38,071 nt of DNA, taken from NCBI RefSeq assembly GCF_023896955.1, contig NZ_JAMHIW010000027.1:1-38071 (forward strand), given 5' to 3'. This DNA comes from Micromonospora sp. RHAY321. Its GTDB lineage: Bacteria; Actinomycetota; Actinomycetes; Mycobacteriales; Micromonosporaceae. Each line of letters starts with the position of its first letter. Position 1 is the stretch's first letter. A program made the position numbers and the translations under genes. Positions 15,644 through 22,909 of the stretch are shown in pieces. Below the pieces are notes generated by a model, which saw nothing but the letters and a program-made list of their open reading frames with translations, made no database searches and was not told where the DNA came from.

Positions 15644-16649
15644 CAACATCCTCGAGGTCCGTGACCTCGTCAAGCACTACCCCGTCACCCAGGGTGTGGT
15701 GTTCAAGAAGACCGTCGGTCAGGTCAAGGCGGTCGACGGGGTCTCGTTCGGTCTGCGTACCGGTGAGACCCTCGGCGTGGTCGGCGAGTCCGGCTGCGGC
15801 AAGTCGACCCTCGCCCGGGTGCTGATGAACCTGGAGAAGCCGACCGCCGGCAGCGTCGTCTACAAGGGCCAGGACATCTCCAAGCTCTCCGGTGGTGCGC
15901 TGCGGCGCCTCCGCCGGCAGATCCAGCTGGTGATGCAGGACCCGTACACCTCGCTCAACCCCCGGATGACCGTCGGCGACCTGATCGGTGAGCCGTTCGA
16001 GATCCACCCGGAGGTGGCGCCCAAGGGCAGCCGCCGGGCCAAGGTCCGCGAGCTGCTCGACCTGGTCGGGCTCAACCCGGAGCACATCAACCGGTACCCG
16101 CACCAGTTCTCCGGCGGTCAGCGCCAGCGCATCGGCATCGCCCGGGCGCTCGCGCTGCGCCCCGAGGTGATCGTCTGTGACGAGCCGGTGTCGGCGCTGG
16201 ACGTCTCCATCCAGGCCCAGGTGATGAACCTGCTGGAGCAGCTCCAGGGCGAGTTCGGGCTCTCGTACGTCTTCATCGCGCACGACCTGTCGGTGGTCCG
16301 CCACCTGTCGGACCGGGTCGCGGTGATGTACCTCGGCAAGATCGTCGAGATCGGCACCGAGGACGAGATCTACGAGCGGCCGACCCACCCGTACACCCAG
16401 GCGCTGCTGTCGGCGGTGCCGGTGCCGGACCCGACCCAGCGGCACAACAAGACGATCATCCGGCTCACCGGTGACGTGCCGTCGCCGATCAGCCCGCCCT
16501 CGGGCTGCCGGTTCCGGACCCGCTGCTGGAAGGCGCAGGACGTCTGCGCCGAGCAGGTCCCGCTGCTGGAGATCCGGCGGGGCTCGGACCACCCGAGCGC
16601 CTGCCACTTCGCCGAGCGGCGCGAGATCGTCGCCACCCACGAGGTGTGA
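15636..16649 (+). CDS. Peptide ABC transporter ATPase, OppF-type (operon 1)
   Basis: The second ATPase, 337 residues. Walker A is GESGCGKST (50-58), the signature FSGGQRQR, Walker B VIVCDEPVSALD, and the H-loop IAHDLS. The N-terminus LEVRDLVKHYPVTQG is typical of OppF/DppF. The C-terminal zone again has the Cys pattern CRFRTRC...CHF. GTG at 15636 overlaps the OppD stop. An 83-base stretch (16071-16153) is identical, in inverted orientation, to the OppF gene of the second operon. It ends the operon, followed by a terminator. Confidence 0.94.
   Translation: MTDNILEVRDLVKHYPVTQGVVFKKTVGQVKAVDGVSFGLRTGETLGVVGESGCGKSTLARVLMNLEKPTAGSVVYKGQDISKLSGGALRRLRRQIQLVMQDPYTSLNPRMTVGDLIGEPFEIHPEVAPKGSRRAKVRELLDLVGLNPEHINRYPHQFSGGQRQRIGIARALALRPEVIVCDEPVSALDVSIQAQVMNLLEQLQGEFGLSYVFIAHDLSVVRHLSDRVAVMYLGKIVEIGTEDEIYERPTHPYTQALLSAVPVPDPTQRHNKTIIRLTGDVPSPISPPSGCRFRTRCWKAQDVCAEQVPLLEIRRGSDHPSACHFAERREIVATHEV
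16071..16153 (+). repeat. 83-bp perfect inverted repeat, copy 1 (inside OppF-type gene)
   Basis: Bases 16071-16153 read the same as the reverse complement of 30455-30537, with mismatches at the bases just outside on both sides. The stretch encodes the part before and through the ABC signature. Identity in synonymous positions over this length is more than protein conservation requires. Confidence 0.9.
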
Positions 16650-16665
16650 ACCGCTGAACCACCGG

Positions 16666-16704
16666 AACCGCCTGCCGACGTCATCGCGACGACGGCAGGC
16701 GGTT
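16666..16704. terminator. Terminator between opp operon 1 and chorismate mutase
   Basis: A hairpin with arms AACCGCCTGCCG (16666-16677) and CGGCAGGCGGTT (16693-16704), loop 15 bases, followed by TTTC on the plus strand. It lies between converging genes and can serve both. Confidence 0.85.
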
Positions 16705-16735
16705 TCGTCTGTCCCCGGGGCGGCCGGGGTGGGGC

Positions 16736-17131
16736 TCACAGCGGGCCGCGGCCCGCGCGGAGCAGCAGCAACGCCAGTTGGGTGCCGTCGGCGCCAAGTG
16801 CGCCCCGGAAGCGCTCCAGGATCTCCCGTTCCCGGGAGAGCACCAGGCGGGTGCCGCCGGAGGCCATCCGGGTCGCGCCGACCTCCTGGGACAGCGCGGC
16901 CCGTTCCTGCCACAGCGCGATCAACGCGTTGTCGATCTCGTCGATCCGTTCTCTGATCTGCACGATCCGCGCGGCGGCGACCGGCTCCGCGGTGCCCGTC
17001 CGTGCCTCGGCCGGCCCGCCGTCCCCGGCCGGCGGTGTCGTCGCCACCACCGGCTCGTTCCCGTTGGTCGAGGGCTGCTGCGCCCCCGGCCGGACCGGGC
17101 CGTCGCTCTGCTCCGCCACGTCTGTCATCAT
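16736..17131 (-). CDS. aroQ: Chorismate mutase, AroQ type (short actinobacterial form)
   Basis: The enzyme rearranges chorismate to prephenate, the branch point toward Phe and Tyr. After a Pro/Thr-rich tail of about 50 residues comes a helical AroQ domain (about 55-131) with IRERIDEIDNALIALWQERA, RMASGGTRLVLSRE and a C-terminal LLLRAGRG. These match the mycobacterial intracellular enzyme (Rv0948c) that is activated by binding DAHP synthase through its LxRxGRG end. The start is ATG at 17131 or 17128, after GAGAGG. The upstream leader with a Tyr/Phe-rich peptide and terminator indicates attenuation by aromatic amino acids. The gene is divergent from pcrA, as in mycobacteria. Confidence 0.92.
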   Translation of the reverse strand: MMTDVAEQSDGPVRPGAQQPSTNGNEPVVATTPPAGDGGPAEARTGTAEPVAAARIVQIRERIDEIDNALIALWQERAALSQEVGATRMASGGTRLVLSREREILERFRGALGADGTQLALLLLRAGRGPL

Positions 17132-17179
17132 CGGGCACCTCTCGCACTGTGGTGCCCCGGTGCCCGGATCCCGGGACAG

Positions 17180-17212
17180 AAAAGCCCCGGACTCCAGGAG
17201 CCCGGGGCTTTT
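17180..17212 (-). terminator. Attenuator terminator upstream of chorismate mutase
   Basis: On the minus strand, AAAAGCCCCGG (17212-17202) pairs with CCGGGGCTTTT (17190-17180), and the hairpin top extends by a G-U pair and CTC/GAG. A run of T ends it. It lies between the aromatic leader peptide and the chorismate mutase start, where it would block the gene unless prevented from forming. Confidence 0.88.
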
Positions 17213-17259
17213 CGCAGGTCTGATCGATCAGGCGCGACCTACGGCAGCCGGACTCCCGG
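17194..17259 (-). promoter_or_regulatory. Antiterminator pairing of the chorismate mutase leader
   Basis: On the minus strand, CCGGGAGTCCGG (17259-17248), inside the leader peptide frame, can pair with CCGGGCTCCTGG (17205-17194), at the top of the terminator, over 12 continuous pairs, two of them G-U. This competes with the terminator. A third hairpin, CTACGGCA/TGCCGTAG (17267-17239), begins at the last Tyr codon and holds the first of these segments when ribosomes are not stalled. Confidence 0.75.
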
Positions 17260-17311
17260 TGCCGTAGTAAAAGTAGTAGCGCTGAGCGAACACGCCGTCG
17301 AGTATGCCCAT
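17228..17311 (-). CDS. Aromatic leader peptide of the chorismate mutase attenuator
   Basis: An ATG at 17311 opens 27 codons ending in TGA (17230-17228). Codons 12-16 read Tyr-Tyr-Phe-Tyr-Tyr (TAC TAC TTT TAC TAC), and the chorismate mutase pathway makes exactly these amino acids. Stalling at these codons would cover the 5' arm of the first hairpin and free the antiterminator segment. No strong ribosome site is visible upstream (only GGGCGG). It is too short for ordinary gene callers. Confidence 0.82.
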   Translation of the reverse strand: MGILDGVFAQRYYFYYGTGSPAAVGRA

Positions 17312-17406
17312 GCGGGCCGCCCGCGCGCAAGCGGTTCGACCGGTCGGCGCGGTGCGGGGGCGCCGACCACGACACCGCGCGGTCGGGAAGTGTCCGGCCC
17401 CGGGCA

Positions 17407-17412
17407 TAGACT
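17407..17412 (+). promoter_or_regulatory. -10-like hexamer of pcrA
   Basis: TAGACT lies nine bases before the ATG at 17422, so transcription would start almost at the start codon and the mRNA would be nearly leaderless. No good -35 is seen. Confidence 0.4.
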
Positions 17413-17421
17413 TGGCGGGCG

Positions 17422-19827
17422 ATGCATCCTCTCTTCGACATCCCCGCGTCCCCGCCTGCGCCGGAGTCCGCGCCGGCTCGCCCGGACCGGCCCCGGCCGG
17501 CCGCCGTTCGCCTCGATCCGCAGCAGCTGCTCGCCGGGCTGAACGGGCCGCAACGCGACGCGGTCACCCACGCCGGCTCGCCGCTGTTGATCGTGGCTGG
17601 CGCCGGTTCCGGCAAGACCCGGGTGCTCACCCACCGGATCGCCTACCTGCTCGCCGCGCGGGACGTGCACCCCGGGGAGATCATCGCGATCACCTTCACC
17701 AACAAGGCGGCCGGTGAGATGAAGGAGCGGGTGGCCTCGCTGGTCGGCCCGCGGGCCCGGCTGATGTGGGTGTCGACGTTCCACTCGGCGTGTGTGCGGA
17801 TCCTGCGCGCCGAGCACGAGCACGCCGGCCTCAAGTCCACCTTCTCGATCTACGACGCGGACGACTCCCGCCGGCTGATGCAGCTCGTCACCCGCGAGCT
17901 GGACCTCGACCCCAAGCGCTACCCGGCGCGCGGGCTGGCCGCCCAGGTCTCCAACCTCAAGAACGAGCTGGTCGACCCGGAGCAGTTCGCGGAGCGGGCC
18001 AAGGGGCCCAACGAGCGGGCGCTGGCCGAGGCGTACACGCTCTACCAGCGGCGACTGCGCGAGGCGCACGCACTGGACTTCGACGACCTGATCATGACGA
18101 CGGTGCACCTGCTCCAGTCCCATCCGCACGTCGCGGAGAGCTACCGCCGCCGGTTCCGGCACGTCCTCGTCGACGAGTACCAGGACACCAACCACGCGCA
18201 GTACACGCTCATCAAGGAGCTGGTCTCCGGCACCGAGGGGCTGGAGCCGGCCGAGCTGTGCGTGGTCGGTGACGCCGACCAGTCGATCTACGCGTTCCGG
18301 GGCGCCACGATCCGCAACATCCTGGAGTTCGAGCGGGACTTCACCGACGCGCGGACGATCCTGCTGGAGCAGAACTACCGCTCCACCCAGACCATCCTCA
18401 ACGCGGCCAACGCGGTGATCGACCGGAACACCTCGCGCAAGCCCAAGCGGCTGTGGAGCGAGGCCGGCGCCGGCGAGCGGATCGTCGGCTACGTGGCCGA
18501 CACCGAGCACGCCGAGGCGGACTGGGTGGCCCGGGAGATCGACCGGCTGGTCGACGCCGACGAGACCCGCCCCGGCGACGTCGCCGTCTTCTACCGCACC
18601 AACGCCCAGTCGCGGGTCTTCGAGGAGGTGTTCATCCGCGTCGGCCTGCCCTACAAGGTGGTCGGCGGGGTGCGCTTCTACGAGCGCAAGGAGGTCCGCG
18701 ACGCGCTCGCGTACCTGCGTTCGGTGGTCAACGACGACGACACGGTGAGCCTGCGGCGGGTGCTGAACACACCGCGCCGGGGGATCGGCGACCGCGCGGA
18801 GGCGTGCGTCGAGGCGCTCTCCAGCCGCGACCGGATCTCCTTCGGCGCCGCGCTGCGCCGGGCGCGCGAGGCGCCGGGCATCTCCAGCCGGGCGGCCAAC
18901 GGCATCGCCGACTTCGTGGCGCTGCTCGACGACGCTCGCGCGCTGGCCGAGACCGGCACCCCGGAGGAGGTGCTGGAGGCGCTGCTGACCCGCTCGGGCT
19001 ACCTCACCGAGCTGGAGGAGAGCCTGGACCCGCAGGACGCCGGTCGGGTGGACAACCTCCAGGAGCTGGTCAGCGTCGCCCGGGAGTACACCGAGCGGAT
19101 CGAGGCGCTGGGCGAGGAGGGGGAGCGGGCCACCCTGGCCGGCTTCCTGGAGCAGGTCGCGCTGGTCGCCGACGCCGACCAGATCCCCTCGGACGACCCC
19201 GACCATCAGGGCGTGGTCACCCTGATGACGCTGCACACCGCCAAGGGCCTGGAGTTCCCGGTGGTCTTCCTGACCGGGCTGGAGGACGGCGTCTTCCCGC
19301 ACCTGCGCTCGCTGGGCGACACCCGGGAGCTGGAGGAGGAGCGCCGGCTGGCGTACGTCGGCATCACCCGGGCCCGGCAGCGGCTCTACCTCTCCCGGGC
19401 GGTGACCCGCTCGGCCTGGGGGCAGCCGGCCTACAACCCGCCGTCGCGGTTCCTGGAGGAGCTGCCGACGGAGCTGGTGCACTGGGAGCGCACCGAGGGG
19501 TCGTACACGTCGTGGGCCGGTGGGGGCGGCGGCGTCGGTGGGCGCGCGGACCGCGCGCCCGGTGGGCGAGGCACCTTCAACGGGGGTACGCCGAAGGCGG
19601 CCCAGCTGGCGAAGCGGCTCGGCGTGGACGCCAGCCGGCTGACCACGGCCAGCGAGTTGCCGCAGGGGCCGAAGGTGGCGGCCGGCGACCGGGTCAACCA
19701 CCAGCGCTACGGGCTGGGGCGGGTGGTCACTGTCGAGGGGCACGGCCCAGGCGCCCGCGCGCAGATCGACTTCGGTGACCAGACGATGTGGCTGGTGCTG
19801 CGGCACGCGCCGATCGACAAGCTCTGA
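17422..19827 (+). CDS. pcrA: ATP-dependent DNA helicase PcrA/UvrD
   Basis: A superfamily 1A helicase of 801 residues that unwinds DNA 3'-to-5' in repair and at stalled forks. Visible motifs: Q-motif region LNGPQRDAV; Walker A GAGSGKT (60-66, Lys65); Ia ITFTNKAAGEM; Walker B DEYQDTN; III GDADQSIYAFRGA; IV QNYRST; V LHTAKGLEF; VI YVGITRARQ. A C-terminal Tudor-like segment (GDRVNHQRYGLGRVV) is known to contact RNA polymerase in PcrA. A disordered Pro-rich N-terminus of about 35 residues and a Gly-rich insert near residue 700 are typical of actinobacterial members. The gene is divergent from chorismate mutase and followed by a strong terminator. Confidence 0.96.
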   Translation: MHPLFDIPASPPAPESAPARPDRPRPAAVRLDPQQLLAGLNGPQRDAVTHAGSPLLIVAGAGSGKTRVLTHRIAYLLAARDVHPGEIIAITFTNKAAGEMKERVASLVGPRARLMWVSTFHSACVRILRAEHEHAGLKSTFSIYDADDSRRLMQLVTRELDLDPKRYPARGLAAQVSNLKNELVDPEQFAERAKGPNERALAEAYTLYQRRLREAHALDFDDLIMTTVHLLQSHPHVAESYRRRFRHVLVDEYQDTNHAQYTLIKELVSGTEGLEPAELCVVGDADQSIYAFRGATIRNILEFERDFTDARTILLEQNYRSTQTILNAANAVIDRNTSRKPKRLWSEAGAGERIVGYVADTEHAEADWVAREIDRLVDADETRPGDVAVFYRTNAQSRVFEEVFIRVGLPYKVVGGVRFYERKEVRDALAYLRSVVNDDDTVSLRRVLNTPRRGIGDRAEACVEALSSRDRISFGAALRRAREAPGISSRAANGIADFVALLDDARALAETGTPEEVLEALLTRSGYLTELEESLDPQDAGRVDNLQELVSVAREYTERIEALGEEGERATLAGFLEQVALVADADQIPSDDPDHQGVVTLMTLHTAKGLEFPVVFLTGLEDGVFPHLRSLGDTRELEEERRLAYVGITRARQRLYLSRAVTRSAWGQPAYNPPSRFLEELPTELVHWERTEGSYTSWAGGGGGVGGRADRAPGGRGTFNGGTPKAAQLAKRLGVDASRLTTASELPQGPKVAAGDRVNHQRYGLGRVVTVEGHGPGARAQIDFGDQTMWLVLRHAPIDKL

Positions 19828-19848
19828 CCGCAGCACCCCTACCTACCC

Positions 19849-19886
19849 AGAAGGGTGGCCTCCGCGAGTGCGGAGGCCACCCTTCT
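19849..19886. terminator. Strong terminator after pcrA
   Basis: A perfect 17-base-pair hairpin, AGAAGGGTGGCCTCCGC (19849-19865) and GCGGAGGCCACCCTTCT (19870-19886), with a GAGT loop. It serves both pcrA and the convergent M23 gene. Confidence 0.92.
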
Positions 19887-19895
19887 GCTTGCCGG

Positions 19896-20657
19896 CTAGC
19901 AGCCCAGGTCGACGCCGCGCGCCCGCATGAACGGTGCCGGGTCGATCTGGTTCCACATGCCCTGGTGCACCTCGAAGTGCAGGTGCGGGCCGGTGGCGTC
20001 ACCGGTGGCGCCCTCGTAGCCGATCACCTGACCGGCCTTGACCTTCTGACCGACGGTGACCGCGATGCGGCTCTGGTGGGCGTAGTGGGTCAGGTAACCG
20101 TTGCCGTGGTCGACGAAGACGGAGTTGCCGTACCCGTCGGCGGCGTCGCCGGCCTGGACCACCGTGCCGGAGGCCGCGGCGTGGATCGGTGTGCCGGAGG
20201 GCAGGGCCAGGTCGATACCGGCGTGCAGGGTGCCCCAGCGCTGCCCGTAGCAGGAGGTGACCGCGGCGCCCGGCATCGGGTCGACCCAGGCGGGCGTGGG
20301 CCTGGTGGTCTTCTTCGGCTTCGGCTTCGCGGTGGCCGTCCTGGTCGGTGTCGGGCTCGCGCTGACCGCCGAGGGGCTCGGCGTCGGGCTGGCCGAGGGG
20401 GAGGCCGGCGCGTCCGACTCACGGGCGGCGCGGTCCGCGCGGCTGGCGGCCTCGGCACGGTTCTGCGCCTCAAGGGAGACGACGGCGGGCGCCGGGCGGT
20501 CCGACCCGGTGGTGGCGACGGCGACGCCGCCGAGGCCCAGGGCGACCAGGGCGGCCGCGCCGAGCACGATGAGCCGGTTCCGCCGGCCGGTGCTCGTCGG
20601 CCGCTCGGCGCCGGTGTCGGGGGTGTTCTCGTTCTGGACGGGGCTGTCTTCCTGCAC
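19896..20657 (-). CDS. M23-family peptidase, membrane-anchored (copy 1)
   Basis: A 253-residue zinc metallopeptidase of the lysostaphin/LytM type, which cuts peptidoglycan cross-links. A short cytoplasmic part is followed by one membrane helix (28-50), then an Ala/Glu stretch, a Ser/Pro/Thr and Lys/Pro linker, and the M23 fold (120-253). Zinc and catalytic residues are present: His145 and Asp149 (HAGID), His194, and His225/His227 (HLH). The GTG start at 20657 is preceded by GAAGG. It sits next to a second M23 gene in the same direction but has its own terminator. The matching mycobacterial position is Rv0950c. The exact substrate bond is unknown. Confidence 0.92.
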   Translation of the reverse strand: MQEDSPVQNENTPDTGAERPTSTGRRNRLIVLGAAALVALGLGGVAVATTGSDRPAPAVVSLEAQNRAEAASRADRAARESDAPASPSASPTPSPSAVSASPTPTRTATAKPKPKKTTRPTPAWVDPMPGAAVTSCYGQRWGTLHAGIDLALPSGTPIHAAASGTVVQAGDAADGYGNSVFVDHGNGYLTHYAHQSRIAVTVGQKVKAGQVIGYEGATGDATGPHLHFEVHQGMWNQIDPAPFMRARGVDLGC

Positions 20658-20828
20658 GGCGGACCTTCACAGTCGAGGGGCACTTGACCTCGAAATACTG
20701 GTGTCGGCCAGGGTCGCGGCGGGTAGGGGGACCGAACGGGCGCCCGGCCGGCCGGACGTCTGCTGCCCGGGTATGACCCGGTGTGGGGCGTTCCGTCCGT
20801 AAAAGTGATCATGCTGGCTGGTGTCCCC

Positions 20829-20850
20829 GGTCACAGTCGGTGCTGTGACC
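20829..20850. promoter_or_regulatory. Perfect palindrome upstream of M23 copy 1
   Basis: GGTCACAG (20829-20836), six bases, CTGTGACC (20843-20850). The symmetry and position, 172 bases upstream of the M23 start, suggest a protein-binding site. A role as an RNA hairpin is also possible. Confidence 0.45.
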
Positions 20851-20883
20851 CAGCAGACATCCGCATCCTGCGGGCAAGAGAAA

Positions 20884-20911
20884 ACCGCCCGGATCAACAG
20901 ATCCGGGCGGT
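20884..20911 (-). terminator. Terminator after M23 copy 2
   Basis: Arms ACCGCCCGGATC (20884-20895) and GATCCGGGCGGT (20900-20911), loop AACA. Read on the minus strand it is followed by TTTTC, so it ends the M23 copy 2 transcript. Confidence 0.9.
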
Positions 20912-20930
20912 CAACGGTCAGTACGCAGCG

Positions 20931-21638
20931 TCAGGACGCGGCTACCTCGCTGTAAATTGCCTCGACTTGCAGCTTGATGTCCACTCCGCGCTCCTGGAGG
21001 AACGGCACCGGGTCGACCGGCTGGCCCTTGACATGGATCTCAAGGTGCAGGTGGGTGCCGTAGGAGTGGCCGGTGTAGCCCACCAGCCCGAGCTGGTCGC
21101 CCGCCTTGACCTCCTGGCCCTCCTTGACGCTCAACGCGGAGGAGTGGCCGTAGATGGCCTCGCTGCCGTCGGCGTGCCGGACGATCACCGCCTGGCCGTA
21201 CCCGCCGTACCAGCCGGCCTTGGTGACCACCCCGTCGTGGACCGACAGGTACGGCGTGCCCTCCGGCGCGACCAGATCGACGCCGGTGTGCATCTTGCCC
21301 CAGCGGACGCCGTAGGGGGAGTTGAAGTCGTAGCCCTGCAGCGGCAGGAGCCAGACCTCGGGCTCGGCCGCGTCCTTGCCCCGGCTGTCCCGGGAGGCGC
21401 GGTCGGCGTTGTCGGCACGGGCTGCCGCGTCCTGGCTGGTGGCCGACGCCTGCTTCAGCTCGTCGAGGACCGAGGAGCTGACGTCCTTGGCGTCCGGCAT
21501 CGCGCCCGCGCCGAGCGCGACGATGCCGGCTCCGACGAAGGCGGTGGTGACGACCGCGGCGTAACGGCTACGCGGGGGGGTGGGTACGCGGCGACGACCG
21601 CGATATCTATCGGGCTCAGACGACAGGCGCTGGCGCAC
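20931..21638 (-). CDS. M23-family peptidase, membrane-anchored (copy 2)
   Basis: A second LytM-type peptidase of 235 residues. A basic, Arg-rich cytoplasmic start (RGRRR) is followed by one membrane helix (about 27-47), an acidic/Ala helix likely to form a coil, and the M23 fold with His117/Asp121 (HTGVD), a conserved YGH and His196/His198 (HLH). I place the start at GTG 21638, because GGAGG lies six bases upstream; GTG at 21644 directly abuts it. Both M23 genes encode similar domains but differ clearly in sequence, so they are old paralogues rather than a recent duplication. They probably act in cell-wall remodelling. Confidence 0.92.
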   Translation of the reverse strand: MRQRLSSEPDRYRGRRRVPTPPRSRYAAVVTTAFVGAGIVALGAGAMPDAKDVSSSVLDELKQASATSQDAAARADNADRASRDSRGKDAAEPEVWLLPLQGYDFNSPYGVRWGKMHTGVDLVAPEGTPYLSVHDGVVTKAGWYGGYGQAVIVRHADGSEAIYGHSSALSVKEGQEVKAGDQLGLVGYTGHSYGTHLHLEIHVKGQPVDPVPFLQERGVDIKLQVEAIYSEVAAS

Positions 21639-22072
21639 GCACACCCTCCGTTGTCGGGGTTCCGAAGCGGCCGGTGGACGTCTGGTGAACGTCCGCTGAC
21701 CGCGTCGTCACCCGTCCATGGACCTGATGACAACCGTGGACACGTTAGCCAACCCCCAGGCGAGTCACAAGCCAGAGCGCAGAATTGGCGTGTCGATCTG
21801 TCCGTTTGTGTCCGTGGTTGTCACGCATCGTGACGCCAGACGGTGCCCTCGTTACTGCCCGTTCGTCGCCGAGCGTGACCGATCCGGCGGAGTCGTCCGG
21901 CTTGACGGGCGCATCGCCGGATGCCACTGGCGGGCTCGCCCGCACTCCCGGTGACACCGCCCTCCGGAGCCGATCGGCCGAACGGGTTTCCAGCCCGGAT
22001 TTCCCGGGCCCGGTCGGCCGGGTTACCGTTCGTTCAGGTGAAGGCCGTGGAGCCGGTGAAAGGTGTGCGCTG
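21639..22072. other. Divergent intergenic region of 434 bases
   Basis: No gene is seen. Besides the minus-strand promoter it holds the palindrome GTCACGCATCGTGAC (21820-21834) and a G/C-rich stretch before the B12-binding gene, including GGTTACCGTTCG near 22021. The downstream gene could in principle start further upstream, but its family starts at 22073. Confidence 0.5.
21742..21770 (-). promoter_or_regulatory. Promoter of M23 copy 2
   Basis: On the minus strand, TTGTGA (21770-21765) and TAACGT (21747-21742) are separated by 17 bases. This is a good sigma-70-type match, about 100 bases before the gene. Confidence 0.6.
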
Positions 22073-22477
22073 ATGAGCTCTCGTATTCGGGTCGTCGTCG
22101 CGAAGCCAGGTCTGGACGGCCATGACCGGGGCGCCAAGGTGGTCGCGCGAGCCCTGCGGGACGCGGGGATGGAGGTCGTCTACACCGGCCTGCACCAGAC
22201 TCCCGAGCAGATCGTGGAGACCGCCATCCAGGAGGACGCCGACGCGGTCGGCCTCTCCGTGCTCTCCGGCGCGCACATGACGCTGTTCCGTCGGGTGCTG
22301 GAACTGCTCGGTGAGCGGGACGCCCGCGACATCGTCGTGTTCGGTGGCGGCATCATCCCCAACGGCGACATTCCCGAGCTGGAGAAGCTGGGCGTTGCCA
22401 AGATCTTCACGCCGGGCGCCACCACCGCGTCGATCGTCGAGTGGGTCCGGCAGAACGTCGCCCAGCCGGTCGCCTGA
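22073..22477 (+). CDS. Stand-alone cobalamin (B12)-binding domain protein
   Basis: A 134-residue protein made only of the B12-binding fold found at the C-terminus of methylmalonyl-CoA mutase. The cobalamin-contacting motif D-x-H-x-x-G is present (Asp15, His17, Gly20, in LDGHDRG), as are GLSVLSGAHM and GGGIIP. Such separate small subunits pair with a larger acyl-CoA mutase subunit (methylmalonyl- or isobutyryl-CoA type) that is not in this window. A route from succinyl-CoA (next to sucCD) is tempting but only inferred. Start at ATG 22073, preceded by GAAAGG. Confidence 0.9.
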   Translation: MSSRIRVVVAKPGLDGHDRGAKVVARALRDAGMEVVYTGLHQTPEQIVETAIQEDADAVGLSVLSGAHMTLFRRVLELLGERDARDIVVFGGGIIPNGDIPELEKLGVAKIFTPGATTASIVEWVRQNVAQPVA

Positions 22478-22909
22478 GCAACGCCGCAGCGGGATCGTCG
22501 GACGGGTCCGGGCACGGGGGAGGGGCCGGACGCACCCCTCACACGTCCGGCCCCTCTATGCACGATGCCCCGCCGCCACCCCTCGACCGACAGGGCATCG
22601 GCCGTCTCCCGTCATCGCGCTGTTCAGCGCTCCGACACCTGACTCAACGACGCCCCGACGGGCGGGTTACGCACCCCGGCCAACATCGCCCGGACGGTGG
22701 ACGCCGCCCCCGACGTGGCCGGAACCGGCCGCCTCCGGTGCCCGGTTGTGCATTACCGCACACCGTGCACCCGCTCGGTTGCCGGCCGTGCCCACCTCGC
22801 TAGGCTGCGGCCAACGGCCTGTTTGAAGTGATGACAGGCGTCAAACTGTTTTCTGAACGCTGGTGGCGGCGCGACGGCGCGCCGCGGAGACGGGACGGGA
22901 CGCGCAATC
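22478..22909 (+). promoter_or_regulatory. 432-base region before sucC
   Basis: No gene is seen. It contains the terminator at 22520-22556 and, close to sucC, an inverted repeat GTTTGA (22821-22826)/TCAAAC (22841-22846) with a 14-base spacer that could be an operator. No clear promoter hexamers were found. Confidence 0.4.
22520..22556 (+). terminator. Terminator after the B12-binding gene
   Basis: Arms GAGGGGCCGGACG (22520-22532) and CGTCCGGCCCCTC (22544-22556), loop 11 bases. Confidence 0.8.

Noticed and set aside
15522..19836. Very long open frames antisense to the opp ATPases, chorismate mutase and pcrA (about 700 and 865 residues)
   Set aside because: Such frames arise opposite GC-rich coding DNA. 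The translations are low-complexity Arg/Gly/Val/Leu strings, cross several gene boundaries and terminators, and the plus- or minus-strand genes they oppose have clear motifs.
20658..20880. c-di-AMP (ydaO-type) riboswitch upstream of the M23 gene
   Set aside because: Such riboswitches often precede wall hydrolase genes in actinomycetes, but I could not find the GGGGUGAAU-like or other conserved core in either strand.
21639..21644. GTG at 21644 as start of M23 copy 2
   Set aside because: It directly touches the GGAGG ribosome site; GTG at 21638 has proper spacing.
21785..22072. N-terminal extension of the B12-binding protein
   Set aside because: The frame is open upstream but the extra residues look random, and the domain family begins at the ATG at 22073.
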